The notes: generated from the letters alone by a model not told the origin. Positions 26,999-36,617 are shown, numbered from the stretch's first letter. The stretch: 57,574 nt of DNA from an uncultured Pelagibacteraceae bacterium (GCA_902519325.1 CABYJU010000008.1:1-57574); one strand, 5' to 3'. Translations and numbers: made by a program.

Positions 26999-28624
26999 AT
27001 GTATTTAAAAAATTCTTTAATTTTAATAAATGAATTTTTTTACTACACTAAAAATCAAATAAGAAATTTATACTTAAAATCAAAGTTTTATAACAATAAA
27101 ATTTCAAAAATTGAGATAAGCAACATTTCCTATAGACCAAGTCTAAGTATTTTAAGCTGCTTGGTTAAATATGATAAAAAAAAAATTAAAATTGAAGAAT
27201 TAGATAAAGATAATATTTGGGAAAGTGAATTATTAAGTAGTAATAACCTCAATAAACTAAATAATTTTTATTGGTTATTTAGTATTGATTTAAAATCTTC
27301 CCCAAGTATTACACAATCAATAATTATTAAATGGATTGAAAAAAATCAAAGTTATAATTCATTAACATGGCAAACAGATATTTTATCAAAGAGAATAATA
27401 TCTTGGATAGCAAACTCTAAATTATCTTATGATGAAAGTGATACTAAATATAAAAATAAATTTCATTTTTCTATAAATAAACAGATTAATCATTTAATAA
27501 ATGAAATAAGCAAATCTCGATCTGTTAATGATAAATTATTAGGCTGTATAGCAATAATAATTACAGGATTATCATACGCAAATGAAAAATTTTTAAATTA
27601 TGGATTAGAATTACTAAGAAAAATTATTATTAATTCTTTTGACGATGAGTATTTTCCAAAAACGAGAAGTATCAGGCAATTAAATTTTTATTTAAAATAT
27701 TTTGTTCTTGTTAGAGAATTATTAAAGGAGTCTTTTAATGATATACCTGAGTACCTTGATGAAATAATTTTCTATCTAGGAAAATCTTATTCTGTTTTTT
27801 CTAAAATCGAACAAAGTTTACTATTCAATGGGAATCATCAAAATGATTTAAAGGAATTTAATAAATATCTTTCGCTTTATAAATATAAGTTTGAAAATTT
27901 AAATAATGAAGTAGGAGGATATGCCATTTTAAAAAACAAAAATTGTATTCTTGCAATGGATGTTGGAAATTCGCCCCAAAAAACTTTTTCACATAACTAT
28001 CAAAGTGGAGCTCTTTCATTTGAATTCTTCTACAAAGATAAAAAACTTATTTCAAATTCTGGTTACTTTCAGGATTATAAAAACAAATTAAATCTAATTT
28101 CAAAATCTACTGCCGCTCATTCAGCACTTGTAATTGATAATCATTCAAGTTGTTCATTTAGAAACAATGGAAAATATAAAACATTAGAAAACGGTTTGAA
28201 AATTAGTGATAAAAATATTGTTAATGAAAAAAACTATTGGTTAATCAAAGCATCTCATAATGGCTTTTTAAAAAAATTTGGAATTTTATGTGAAAGATCT
28301 TTAGAATATTTCGTTGAAAAAAATAAATTAACAGGAACCGATAAAATAATTACAAAAAATAAGTTAGAAACAAAAAAATATGATATCAGATTTCATATGG
28401 AACCAGGTGTTAAATTAACAAAAACACTAGATAACAAAACTATACTGATTGAAATTGAAAATTCTGGATGGAAATTTTCAACTAACTGCGAGATTATAAA
28501 TATTGAATCGGGTATATATTTCGGTAATAAAAATGTAACTAGTGAAAACCAAAATATATGTTTATCAGGCAAAATAAAAGATATAACTCAGGAAATTAAA
28601 TGGGCATTCGAAAAAATACAATAA
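26999..28624 (+). CDS. Heparinase II/III-like protein
   Basis: 541 residues. The N-terminal ~280 residues are helical (an incomplete alpha/alpha toroid-like domain, with LTWQTDILSKRIISWI), and the C-terminal half is beta-rich: NEVGGYAILKNKNCILAMDVG, GALSFEFFYKDKKLISNSGYFQDY and STAAHSALVIDNHSSCSF match the heparinase II/III C-terminal domain in its characteristic position between rpe and purH. No signal peptide. Whether it cleaves polysaccharide is doubtful; the bacterial role of this conserved gene is unknown. It overlaps purH by 25 bp. Confidence 0.85.
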   Translation: MYLKNSLILINEFFYYTKNQIRNLYLKSKFYNNKISKIEISNISYRPSLSILSCLVKYDKKKIKIEELDKDNIWESELLSSNNLNKLNNFYWLFSIDLKSSPSITQSIIIKWIEKNQSYNSLTWQTDILSKRIISWIANSKLSYDESDTKYKNKFHFSINKQINHLINEISKSRSVNDKLLGCIAIIITGLSYANEKFLNYGLELLRKIIINSFDDEYFPKTRSIRQLNFYLKYFVLVRELLKESFNDIPEYLDEIIFYLGKSYSVFSKIEQSLLFNGNHQNDLKEFNKYLSLYKYKFENLNNEVGGYAILKNKNCILAMDVGNSPQKTFSHNYQSGALSFEFFYKDKKLISNSGYFQDYKNKLNLISKSTAAHSALVIDNHSSCSFRNNGKYKTLENGLKISDKNIVNEKNYWLIKASHNGFLKKFGILCERSLEYFVEKNKLTGTDKIITKNKLETKKYDIRFHMEPGVKLTKTLDNKTILIEIENSGWKFSTNCEIINIESGIYFGNKNVTSENQNICLSGKIKDITQEIKWAFEKIQ

Positions 28625-30159
28625 AAATTAAGACTGCTTTAATTTCATTGTCAGATAAATCCAATTTAAAGCCATTATTAAATTTACTAAAAAAATATAA
28701 AATCAAAATAATAAGCTCAGGTGGCACATACAAAAAAATTAAAAGTATGGGTTTTAAATGCTTAGAAGTATCTAAATTTACAAATTCAAAAGAGCTGCTA
28801 GATGGAAGAGTAAAAACATTGCATCCAAAAATTCATTCTGGAATTTTGAACGTTAGGCAGAATAAAAAACATCAAAAAGAAATGAAAATTAACAATTATG
28901 AAAATATAGATCTAGTTATTATAAATTTTTATCCATTTGAAAAAGTTTTATTAAGTAATTCTGGTCACAAAAATATAATTGAAAATATAGATATTGGAGG
29001 ACCAACAATGGTTAGAGCAGCTGCAAAAAATTATAATGATGTAGTTATCCTAAGTAACAAAGAACAGTATGAAGATTTAACTATTGAATTAAATAAAAAT
29101 AAAGGTTCAACGAATTTAAAATTTAGAGAAAAATTGGCTGAAGAAGCATTTATGGAAACAGCATATTATGAATCAAAAATTTTTAATTATTTCAATCAGA
29201 AGTCCAAAAACCTTTTCCCAATCAAGAATATATTTTCTGGAAAAATAGTTGAGAAGACAAGATATGGAGAAAACCCTCACCAAAAAGCGGCAATATATTC
29301 ACAAAATAACAAGCAGGAAATTATTCAAATCGGCGGAAAACAACTAAGTTACAACAACTATAACGATCTTTATTCAGCTCTAAGTATTTCTAAAAATTTG
29401 CCGAAAAATAACGGTGTAGTAATAATTAAGCATGCTAATCCCTGTGGAGTTTCCATTAATCCAAACAAAATCAAATCTTTTAAAGAGGCTTTAGAAAGTG
29501 ACCCAATTAGTGCCTATGGTGGTATTGTATCATGTAACTTTAAATTAAATATTAGTTTAGCTAAAGAGATTAATAAAATATTTTTTGAGGTAATAGTTGC
29601 AAATGGATTTGACAAAAAATCAGTCAAACTTTTAAAAAAGAAAAAAAATCTAAGGCTAATTGATTCTAGTAAAGTAGAAAAAAATTTTAAATTTAATTTT
29701 ATGAATAAATTTAATTCTATTTTAGTTCAAGATCCAGATACTCAACATTTTTCTAAGAAAGATTTTAAAATCGTATCAAAATTAAAACCTACGAATAAAA
29801 CTTTAAACAAACTTATTTTTGCATTTAATATATGCAGAAGTGTAAAATCGAATGCGATAGTCATTACAAAAGATTACAAGACAATAGGCATAGGTTCTGG
29901 TCAACCAAGTAGGTTAGATAGTTGCAAAATAGCAATTGATAAAATGAAAGAGTTTCAAAAAATAAGCGATAGTGAGGAAATCTTAGCAGCATCTGATGCG
30001 TTTTTCCCGTTTGTTGATGGTATAGAAAAATTGGTACAAGCAGGAATTTCAGCAGTCATTCAACCGTCGGGTTCAAAAAATGATAAAGAAATTATTAAAT
30101 TTGCTAACCAAACAAATACTATTTTAGTTTTTTCCAAAACAAGACACTTTAATCATTAA
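28600..30159 (+). CDS. purH: Bifunctional AICAR transformylase/IMP cyclohydrolase
   Basis: 519 residues, full length. Performs the last two steps to IMP. The N-terminal MGS-like cyclohydrolase domain has KIISSGGTYKKIKSMG and the segment DGRVKTLHPKIHSGIL. The C-terminal formyltransferase has RYGENPHQKAAIY, VVIIKHANPCG (catalytic Lys277/His278), the SDPISAYGGIV loop and AASDAFFPF near the end. The start is ATG 28600, inside the previous gene. It consumes 10-formyl-THF made via FolD. Confidence 0.97.
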   Translation: MGIRKNTIKIKTALISLSDKSNLKPLLNLLKKYKIKIISSGGTYKKIKSMGFKCLEVSKFTNSKELLDGRVKTLHPKIHSGILNVRQNKKHQKEMKINNYENIDLVIINFYPFEKVLLSNSGHKNIIENIDIGGPTMVRAAAKNYNDVVILSNKEQYEDLTIELNKNKGSTNLKFREKLAEEAFMETAYYESKIFNYFNQKSKNLFPIKNIFSGKIVEKTRYGENPHQKAAIYSQNNKQEIIQIGGKQLSYNNYNDLYSALSISKNLPKNNGVVIIKHANPCGVSINPNKIKSFKEALESDPISAYGGIVSCNFKLNISLAKEINKIFFEVIVANGFDKKSVKLLKKKKNLRLIDSSKVEKNFKFNFMNKFNSILVQDPDTQHFSKKDFKIVSKLKPTNKTLNKLIFAFNICRSVKSNAIVITKDYKTIGIGSGQPSRLDSCKIAIDKMKEFQKISDSEEILAASDAFFPFVDGIEKLVQAGISAVIQPSGSKNDKEIIKFANQTNTILVFSKTRHFNH

Positions 30160-30498
30160 TCAATTTATCTTATCTATTTTAGCAGCTAAAATAAAATCAC
30201 TCTCAGCAAGACCTTTAATTGCATGGGTAAATATTTTTATTCTTGCATAGCCCCATCCAAACCACAGATCAGGGTGATGTCCCTCTGTTTCAGCAATTTC
30301 TCCAACTTTGTTCACAAATTCTTGACTTTGTAAAAAATCATCAAATTTAAAATTTTTTATTAGATGAAATCCGTCGATTTTATCCTCTATAACTTCCCAT
30401 CCATCAACTTGTTTTAAATATTTATGAATTTCTTCTATGTTAAATGGTGGAATGTTGCCTTCGCACGGGATACATTTTTTACTTGCAAGATCACTCAT
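30160..30498 (-). CDS. phhB: Pterin-4a-carbinolamine dehydratase
   Basis: 112 residues. Dehydrates 4a-hydroxytetrahydropterin. The signature EGHHPDLWFGWGYARIKIFTHAIKGL near the C-terminus carries the catalytic His pair. DGWEVIEDKIDGFHLIKNFKF is the preceding strand-helix region. Convergent with purH (stops adjacent). No phenylalanine hydroxylase gene is in the window, so its role may be recycling of pterin cofactors or another pterin function. It lies 16 bp after the tRNA-Gly gene on the same strand. Confidence 0.93.
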   Translation of the reverse strand: MSDLASKKCIPCEGNIPPFNIEEIHKYLKQVDGWEVIEDKIDGFHLIKNFKFDDFLQSQEFVNKVGEIAETEGHHPDLWFGWGYARIKIFTHAIKGLAESDFILAAKIDKIN

Positions 30499-30514
30499 AA
30501 TATAATTCCTTTAA

Positions 30515-30589
30515 TGGAGCGGGCAATGGGACTTGAACCCACGACCTTCTCGTTGGCAACGAGACGCTCTACCACTGAGCTATGCCCGC
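30515..30589 (-). tRNA. tRNA-Gly (anticodon GCC)
   Basis: On the minus strand the gene runs from GCGGGCATAGCTCAG to the acceptor TGCCCGC, then T and an encoded CCA at 30515-30517. The anticodon arm is CTCGT-TGCCAA-ACGAG with GCC in the loop. The T-arm has GGTTCAAGTCC. The acceptor stem is a perfect 7-bp pair. It is 75 nt including CCA. Confidence 0.97.
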
Positions 30590-30712
30590 TTATTATTACA
30601 TACCAAAACTAAAAGCTTTTTTGGAATTTAGCAAGTGATTAAATAATTAAATGCGACTATCGAATCATTTCTGTCTAGTTGTAACTTTAGAAAGAATAAT
30701 TATAATTAAAAT

Positions 30713-31354
30713 ATGAAACTTGATGAATTACCAAAAACTATACCAATTTTTCCTCTATCAAATTTCATTATGTTTCCAGGTACAACTGTGCCACTTAACA
30801 TCTTTGAGCCTCGATATCTACAAATGGTGAATGATAGTATGAAAAAACATAGGATAATTGGAATGATACAGCCAAAGAAAACAGGGTCATTAAAAAAGCC
30901 TGATTTATATGAAATTGGATGTGTTGGAAAAATTACAAGTTTCAATGAAACAGAAGACGGTCGAATACTTATTATTTTAAATGGGATTTGTAGATACAAA
31001 ATTAACTCAGAATTAAATACAGATAAAATGTACCGTGAATGCAATGTTCAATATGATCATTTTTCAAAAGATATAATGCAAAAAAGTAATGAAGTTAATT
31101 TTTCTGACTTAAGCTTAATTATGAAGAACATGAGAACATTTTTCAAAAAACAAGGGTATATTGTAAACTTAAAAGACTTAGAAAAAAAAGATCTTAGCCA
31201 AACTCTTAATGATCTATCAATGGCATCACCCTTTTCATTAGAAGAAAAACAAATATTATTAGAAAGTCTTGATATAAATGTAAGAAAAGAAAAAATGGAA
31301 CAAATTTTAAATAATTATATTAAAGACGAGTTTGAAAACACTACTCTCCAATAA
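30713..31354 (+). CDS. LON substrate-binding domain protein (standalone)
   Basis: 213 residues. The N-terminal ~190 residues match the Lon protease N-terminal domain: IPIFPLSNFIMFPGTTVPLNIFEPRYLQM, then IIGMIQPK and IGCVGKITSFNETEDGRILIILNGICRY. No ATPase or protease follows, so this is the stand-alone bacterial LON domain protein, of uncertain role. Its last helix is Lys/Glu rich. Convergent with the UbiH-like gene (1 bp gap). The 123-bp gap from the tRNA should hold the promoters for both. Confidence 0.9.
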   Translation: MKLDELPKTIPIFPLSNFIMFPGTTVPLNIFEPRYLQMVNDSMKKHRIIGMIQPKKTGSLKKPDLYEIGCVGKITSFNETEDGRILIILNGICRYKINSELNTDKMYRECNVQYDHFSKDIMQKSNEVNFSDLSLIMKNMRTFFKKQGYIVNLKDLEKKDLSQTLNDLSMASPFSLEEKQILLESLDINVRKEKMEQILNNYIKDEFENTTLQ

Positions 31355-31355
31355 T

Positions 31356-32438
31356 TTACAGGTTTAATCCTTTATCCGATAAAATATTAGAATACTTTTT
31401 AAAAATAGAATTTTTATTTAAAATACTAAAAACTGGTTTTGAAATTGAATTTTTAATATTGCTATCTAATCTAAAAAATTCATAAATACCATCGATTGCT
31501 TTTCCATAAAGATAATTATTATGTTTAGTTGAACTCTGGAAATCTTGAGCAACAGATATATCTATTGGAAGGCCTAAAGATATTCTACCATTTACTATTT
31601 TTGACATTATTTTAATATCTCTAATTGTCATGTTAAATCCTTGCCCTGCAAGGGGGTGTATACGATGTATTAAATCGCCAAAAGCAAGGATATTATTATA
31701 AGTATAATTTCTAAGCATTTCAAAACTCAGACTAAAATTTTCAATTTTATTAATTTTAGTGAATGTATAAAAAGAGTTATATTTTTTAAATATATCGAGA
31801 ATTTTCTTATCATCTATTTTCATTCCCCTATATGAAAAAACTATTGAGGTTTTGGTATTAGATAATGGCAGAAATGCCAAAGGTCCAAATTTTGTAAAAA
31901 CTTGAATAGCAGTATTATTATCTTTACGAGGATGATTTATAAGAAATGTATACGCTCTACTTCTGTAATTTTTTTTTATTTTATTTGTAAAAAATTTATT
32001 TGAAATAAAATTTTTGTTTTCACTATTAATAACTAAATCATATTTTTTAATTTTATTTAGAATAAGTGAACTAGAAGTATCTGAATAATGAAATTTTATA
32101 AATTTTGATTTTCTTATTTTTTTTAAAAAAATTTCATTTAATTTTGAATAGGATACTAAATTAAAAACCTCTTTATTTTTTTTATTAAAGTTAATTATCT
32201 CTTTTGATTGTGAATTTTCTGTAAAAATTTTAATTTCTTTACTTTTCCAAGATATAATACTCGATTTTGCTATAAATTTTAAATAATCAAAATTTTCGCT
32301 TGATAAAGCTATTGTCCTATTTGTTTTTATGTTTTGAAACTTTTTATTTAAATATATATCAACATTAAGTTTTTTTTCCTCAAAAACGCTTGCGAGAATT
32401 AAATTTGTTAAATTTTGGCCTATAAGACAAATTTTCAT
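31356..32438 (-). CDS. UbiH/COQ6-type FAD-dependent monooxygenase, with degenerate N-terminal FAD motif
   Basis: 360 residues. Predicted ubiquinone ring hydroxylase of the UbiH/UbiF/COQ6 family. The second FAD motif is recognisable: NNILAFGDLIHRIHPLAGQGFNMTIRD (standard form GDAAHxxxPxxGQGxN). PLAFLPLSNTKTSIVFSYRG is the substrate-side region. The first motif, normally GxGxxG, reads IGQNLTNLILA here, keeping only the first Gly. It is shorter than the usual ~390 residues. Neighbours ftsK and lolA are divergent, as in many Alphaproteobacteria. Which ring position it hydroxylates cannot be told. Confidence 0.82.
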   Translation of the reverse strand: MKICLIGQNLTNLILASVFEEKKLNVDIYLNKKFQNIKTNRTIALSSENFDYLKFIAKSSIISWKSKEIKIFTENSQSKEIINFNKKNKEVFNLVSYSKLNEIFLKKIRKSKFIKFHYSDTSSSLILNKIKKYDLVINSENKNFISNKFFTNKIKKNYRSRAYTFLINHPRKDNNTAIQVFTKFGPLAFLPLSNTKTSIVFSYRGMKIDDKKILDIFKKYNSFYTFTKINKIENFSLSFEMLRNYTYNNILAFGDLIHRIHPLAGQGFNMTIRDIKIMSKIVNGRISLGLPIDISVAQDFQSSTKHNNYLYGKAIDGIYEFFRLDSNIKNSISKPVFSILNKNSIFKKYSNILSDKGLNL

Positions 32439-32499
32439 AACAAAATAATTTTAACAATAAAAATTAAATGATACAAAGTGACAAAAGCAGTTTTGATTC

Positions 32500-34578
32500 A
32501 TGGTATTTAAAAATTATATCAATAAAATAAGCAATTTTATTATAAGGAGATTGGCCGAATTAGTTGGTGTTTTTCTAATAGTTATCTCTATATTGCTTTT
32601 TATATCTTTAATTAGCTATTCTCCAGATGATCCAAATTTTATATTTCCAGATAATCAGGAAATAAAAAATTTGCTTGGATTTAGGGGAAGCTTCATCGCT
32701 GATATATTTTTTCAATCAATTGGTTTGATTTCAATTTTAATTCCTTTTTCCCTTCTATTTACTGGACTATCAGTAACAATTAACAAAAAATTTATTATTA
32801 TTATAGAAAATACTTTTTTCATAATTCTTTACACTATTATTGCAACATTTTTCTTTAGTATTTTTCATAAGGAAACCTATTGGTTAATAATAAATGGGAA
32901 CAACGGTTTTGTTGGTGATTTAATGTCAGAAACTGTAATTGCGGATTTTTTGAAAATTAATCAAACAGTGAGTTACTATTTATTTATATTTTTTATTTTA
33001 TTATTTTTTTTACTAAGCAGTAATTTCAAAATTTCTCATATTTTAAGTTCTTTCACTATGATAAAAAAACTGTTTTCATCAAAAAAAAAAAATTTAATTT
33101 CTCAAGAAAATACTTTTAAAGAAAATACTATAATTGAAAGATTCAAGGAACCTCCTGTTCAAGAAGATTTGTTTTCTAATAACAAATCAATTTTAAGTGA
33201 TGTAAAAATTAAATTACCTTTAATTGATTTTTTAAAAAAACCAGAGAAAGGTTCTAATAAAAAAGATGATATTAAAATAGATGCAGAAGGTTTAGAAAAA
33301 ATACTTCTTGATTTTGGTGTTGAAGGAAAAATAAAAAAAATAAGTCATGGGCCCGTTGTTTCTCTCAATGAATTTGAGCCTGCTGCTGGGGTTAAAGTTT
33401 CCAAAATAATAAATTTAGCTGAAGATATTGCTAGAAATACAAGTTCAGAGTCTGCAAGAATAGCCACAATACCTGGGAGTAATACTGTTGGTATTGAACT
33501 ACCAAAGATATCCAGAGAAAATGTTTTTTTAAGAGAAATAATTTCAGATAAAAATTTTAAAAAAAGAGAAATTAAATTACCTATTGCTCTTGGTAAAAGT
33601 ATATCTGGGGAACCAATAACTAGTGATTTAAGTTCAATGCCTCATTTATTAATAGCAGGAACTACTGGTTCAGGGAAATCAGTATGTATTAATACAATTA
33701 TCCTATCACTCATTTACAAACATACACCAGACGTCTGTAAATTTATTTTGATCGATCCAAAAATGCTTGAACTTTCGACCTATGAGGGGATACCACATTT
33801 ATTATGTCCTGTTATTACTGAAGCAAAAAAAGCAGCATCTGTTTTGGGTTGGGTAGTTAAAGAAATGGAAAGTAGATATAGATTAATGACAAAAGTGGGT
33901 GTGAGGAACATTGATGGATATAACGAGAAGCATAAAGTTAAGATGCCTTATATTGTTGTAATAGTTGATGAAATGTCAGATCTCATGTTGGTAGCTGGAA
34001 AAGAAATTGAAAACTATATTCAAAAATTATCACAAATGGCTAGAGCGGCAGGAATTCATATAATAATGGCCACACAAAGGCCGAGCGTAGACGTAATAAC
34101 TGGAACAATAAAAGCTAATTTTCCTACTCGTATTTCGTTTCAAGTAACCTCTAAAATTGATAGTAGAACAATTTTAGGTGAGCAAGGAGCTGAGCAACTT
34201 TTGGGTAAGGGGGACATGTTATATATGTCTTCTGCAAACAGAATTACTAGAATACATGCACCTTATGTATCTGAAATAGAGATTGATAAAGTAAACAACT
34301 TCCTGAGAAATCAAGCAGAGCCAGATTATGTTGATGAAATTTTGAATTTTGCTGACGAAAAAGAAATTGGTGAAAAAAATAAGGATAATTCTGATACCGA
34401 CGAATTGTATAGCGAAGCATTAGAAATAATTAAATCAGAAAGAAAGGCATCTACTTCTTTTTTACAAAGAAAATTACAAATTGGATACAATAGAGCTGCA
34501 AGAATTATTGATCAAATGGAAGCTAATGGTGAAGTTAGTAAGGCAAATCATGTTGGTAAAAGAGAAGTTTTAAAATAG
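32500..34578 (+). CDS. ftsK: DNA translocase FtsK
   Basis: 692 residues. Pumps chromosomal DNA at the septum. The N-terminus has four hydrophobic segments between residues ~18 and 180. A charged linker is short (about 180-255). The motor has LLIAGTTGSGKSVCINTII (Walker A near 385-395), IVVIVDEMSDLML (Walker B), MATQRPSVDVITG and SRTILGEQGAEQLLGKGDML. The gamma winged helix at the C-terminus is FLQRKLQIGYNRAARIIDQM and reads KOPS-type sites in other species. The TAG stop overlaps the GTG of lolA. Confidence 0.97.
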   Translation: MVFKNYINKISNFIIRRLAELVGVFLIVISILLFISLISYSPDDPNFIFPDNQEIKNLLGFRGSFIADIFFQSIGLISILIPFSLLFTGLSVTINKKFIIIIENTFFIILYTIIATFFFSIFHKETYWLIINGNNGFVGDLMSETVIADFLKINQTVSYYLFIFFILLFFLLSSNFKISHILSSFTMIKKLFSSKKKNLISQENTFKENTIIERFKEPPVQEDLFSNNKSILSDVKIKLPLIDFLKKPEKGSNKKDDIKIDAEGLEKILLDFGVEGKIKKISHGPVVSLNEFEPAAGVKVSKIINLAEDIARNTSSESARIATIPGSNTVGIELPKISRENVFLREIISDKNFKKREIKLPIALGKSISGEPITSDLSSMPHLLIAGTTGSGKSVCINTIILSLIYKHTPDVCKFILIDPKMLELSTYEGIPHLLCPVITEAKKAASVLGWVVKEMESRYRLMTKVGVRNIDGYNEKHKVKMPYIVVIVDEMSDLMLVAGKEIENYIQKLSQMARAAGIHIIMATQRPSVDVITGTIKANFPTRISFQVTSKIDSRTILGEQGAEQLLGKGDMLYMSSANRITRIHAPYVSEIEIDKVNNFLRNQAEPDYVDEILNFADEKEIGEKNKDNSDTDELYSEALEIIKSERKASTSFLQRKLQIGYNRAARIIDQMEANGEVSKANHVGKREVLK

Positions 34579-35132
34579 TGAGATATATAATTTTCTTTTT
34601 AATATTTTTTTATCCATCAAATGCTTTCGCATCATCAACAGAGCAGATAAAAAATAAATTAAAAGAGACAAATAATATATCTTTTAAATTTATACAAAAA
34701 ATTGGAAAAAAAACTGAGAAAGGCGATTGTATAATTTCCTATCCAAAAAAAATTTTATGTAAGTATGATGATATTTATAATAAAATTTTAGTCTCTAACG
34801 GAAAATCACTCGTGATAAATAGTCAAAAAATTACAAATTATTTAAGATACGAACTTAAAGATACTCCTCTTAATTTAATCTTAAATAAAAAATTTCTATT
34901 AGACAAACTAGATCAAGTTGAAACAATTAAAGAGAATGATGAAACATTCTCTTTTGAAATTGTACATAACAATAATTTATTAAATATTTTTTTTGATAAA
35001 ATTAGTTACGAAATTAAAGGTTGGACTACAACCGACGTTTATCTTAATAAAGTTGAAACCAAGTTATTTAATCTAGAAACAAATATAATGATTGATGAAA
35101 GAATATTTAGAGTTCAAAATTATATTAACTAA
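34578..35132 (+). CDS. lolA: Outer-membrane lipoprotein carrier LolA
   Basis: 184 residues with a signal peptide (IIFFLIFFYPSNAFAS). Carries lipoproteins across the periplasm from LolCDE to the outer membrane. The mature sequence has the LolA pattern NNISFKFIQKI, KGDCIISYPKKILCKYD and NKILVSNGKSLVINS, matching the alphaproteobacterial form. The GTG start at 34578 overlaps the ftsK TAG. It overlaps the convergent GNAT gene by 8 bp. Confidence 0.9.
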   Translation: MRYIIFFLIFFYPSNAFASSTEQIKNKLKETNNISFKFIQKIGKKTEKGDCIISYPKKILCKYDDIYNKILVSNGKSLVINSQKITNYLRYELKDTPLNLILNKKFLLDKLDQVETIKENDETFSFEIVHNNNLLNIFFDKISYEIKGWTTTDVYLNKVETKLFNLETNIMIDERIFRVQNYIN

Positions 35133-35637
35133 TATCTAAATTAATAGTTTCAGATTTAAAAATTTTCATCCCACGTCCTAGATAGTTTTTTAAGGCATGT
35201 TTGTGATCTAAAGAACAAGTATGCAACCAAACTTTCTTAGTATTTTTTCTAAATCCTAGTTTCAAAGCCTCCGATAAAAGATAACCACCATATTTTTTTC
35301 CAATAAATTGTTCAAGGATACCGAAATAAGCAACTTCACATTTTCTTGTCTCTGGGTGAAATAAAAGTTCAAAAAAGCCTATTAGATTTTCATTTTCTGT
35401 AAGAATGTAAGTCTCTAAATTTGAATTGTTTGTATAATCCGTCCATTTAGTATCATTCCAAACTAATCTATCAATCCAACGATAACTTTTACCAATTTGC
35501 TTATAAAAAAATTTATTGATTTGAAAATCTGGTGGATTTTTTTTTTCTACTTTGCAATTACTTTTGGGTTTTTTTGATAAATTGATTTCATCAATTGAAT
35601 TAATTTCTAAGTATTTCCTATCTACTTTAGTGATCAC
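35125..35637 (-). CDS. GNAT-family N-acetyltransferase
   Basis: 170 residues. The acetyl-CoA fold is visible in AYFGILEQFIGKKYGGYLLSEALKLGF, where QFIGKKYGG replaces the usual Q/RxxGxG/A loop. Later VWLHTCSLDHKHALKNYLGRGMKIF matches the last strand. Starts at GTG 35637, overlapping the HIT-gene TGA. Substrate unknown; co-transcribed with the HIT protein. Confidence 0.86.
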   Translation of the reverse strand: MITKVDRKYLEINSIDEINLSKKPKSNCKVEKKNPPDFQINKFFYKQIGKSYRWIDRLVWNDTKWTDYTNNSNLETYILTENENLIGFFELLFHPETRKCEVAYFGILEQFIGKKYGGYLLSEALKLGFRKNTKKVWLHTCSLDHKHALKNYLGRGMKIFKSETINLDIS

Positions 35638-35999
35638 GAAACCATTTTTCCAACTTTTTCACCACCAAATAAATGGAAATGAAGATGTGGTACTTCTTGA
35701 CCGCCATAATCACTTATATTAGCGAGAGCTCTGTAACCTTTCCCATCAATAGAAGAAATGCCTAATTTTTTTGCAACTGTAGTAATACCTTTCATTAAAC
35801 CAATAATTTCCTCATTTGAGGCGTTGGTATTAAAATCATCCAAATCTATATACTTTCCTTTGGGTATTACTAAAGCATGAATCTTTTTTTGTGGATTAAT
35901 ATCATAAAAAGATAAAACAAAATCATCTTCGTATATTTTGTTACAAGGAATTTCTGCTCTTATTATTTTGGCAAAAATATTATTATTATCGTAATTCAT
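35634..35999 (-). CDS. HIT-family (HinT-like) nucleotide hydrolase/transferase
   Basis: 121 residues. NIFAKIIRAEIPCNKIYEDD opens the HIT fold, ALVIPKGKYIDL follows, and VPHLHFHLFGG is the histidine triad near the C-terminus. HinT-like enzymes hydrolyse nucleoside phosphoramidates; the specific substrate here is not shown. Overlaps the GNAT gene (GTGA) and is 54 bp from the pilin. Confidence 0.94.
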   Translation of the reverse strand: MNYDNNNIFAKIIRAEIPCNKIYEDDFVLSFYDINPQKKIHALVIPKGKYIDLDDFNTNASNEEIIGLMKGITTVAKKLGISSIDGKGYRALANISDYGGQEVPHLHFHLFGGEKVGKMVS

Positions 36000-36053
36000 A
36001 ATTTATTTGAGTATCTATCTATATAATTTATTTCTTATAGTAATTAAAATTAT

Positions 36054-36527
36054 TTATTCATCTATAATTGTCTCAATAACATTATTATCACAAAGTGTTC
36101 TAATTCTAAACTGAGAAGAAGATATTGAGTGGTAAAAAGATCTACCTTCTGTTGTAGGAGTTGAACTATTACCCATCCAATCATATCCCCAATGATTGTT
36201 TGGAGTATATGCATTTTTAAGAATATTAGTCATATGAATACCAACATTTTGAGCTAAAGATGAAAAAGTATTTGAGCAATTAAAATCATATTCAGCACCC
36301 TTTTTGAAACCTGAGTACCACGTTCTTAGCTTAATTGTATCATTGAATTCACAAAAGGTTTTTTTCTCGACAATGGTTTTAACAATTTTTTTGTGATTGT
36401 CTTTACACATATTATGTCTAGCACTGGTAGTATAACCACTATAAGCAACTACACCTACAGCTGCTAAAATACCTATAATTGCTACTACAACGAGCAATTC
36501 AATTAAAGTAAAACCGTTTTGCTTCAT
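36054..36527 (-). CDS. Type IV pilin-like prepilin
   Basis: 157 residues. The prepilin peptidase site is NG-FTLIELLVVVAIIGILAAVGVVAYSGY: cleavage after Gly5, N-methylated Phe6, the conserved Glu10 (Glu5 of the mature protein) and a ~20-residue hydrophobic N-terminal helix. The globular part has five Cys (residues ~41, 59, 83, 144 plus one more possible pairing partner), so internal disulphides are likely. No assembly gene (pilB, C, Q, D) is in the window. Could be a major pilin or a pseudopilin. Confidence 0.9.
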   Translation of the reverse strand: MKQNGFTLIELLVVVAIIGILAAVGVVAYSGYTTSARHNMCKDNHKKIVKTIVEKKTFCEFNDTIKLRTWYSGFKKGAEYDFNCSNTFSSLAQNVGIHMTNILKNAYTPNNHWGYDWMGNSSTPTTEGRSFYHSISSSQFRIRTLCDNNVIETIIDE

Positions 36528-36617
36528 ACAATAAATAAACTTACTAATTTTTTTAAAAATTTACATTGTTTAAAATATATTCAACTAATAAGATAATATT
36601 TAAAAAAGAGAGGAAAA

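Noticed and set aside
30424-30612. Plus-strand frame spanning phhB and the tRNA-Gly region
   Set aside because: It runs through the tRNA and antisense to phhB; the tRNA structure and phhB motifs are much stronger.
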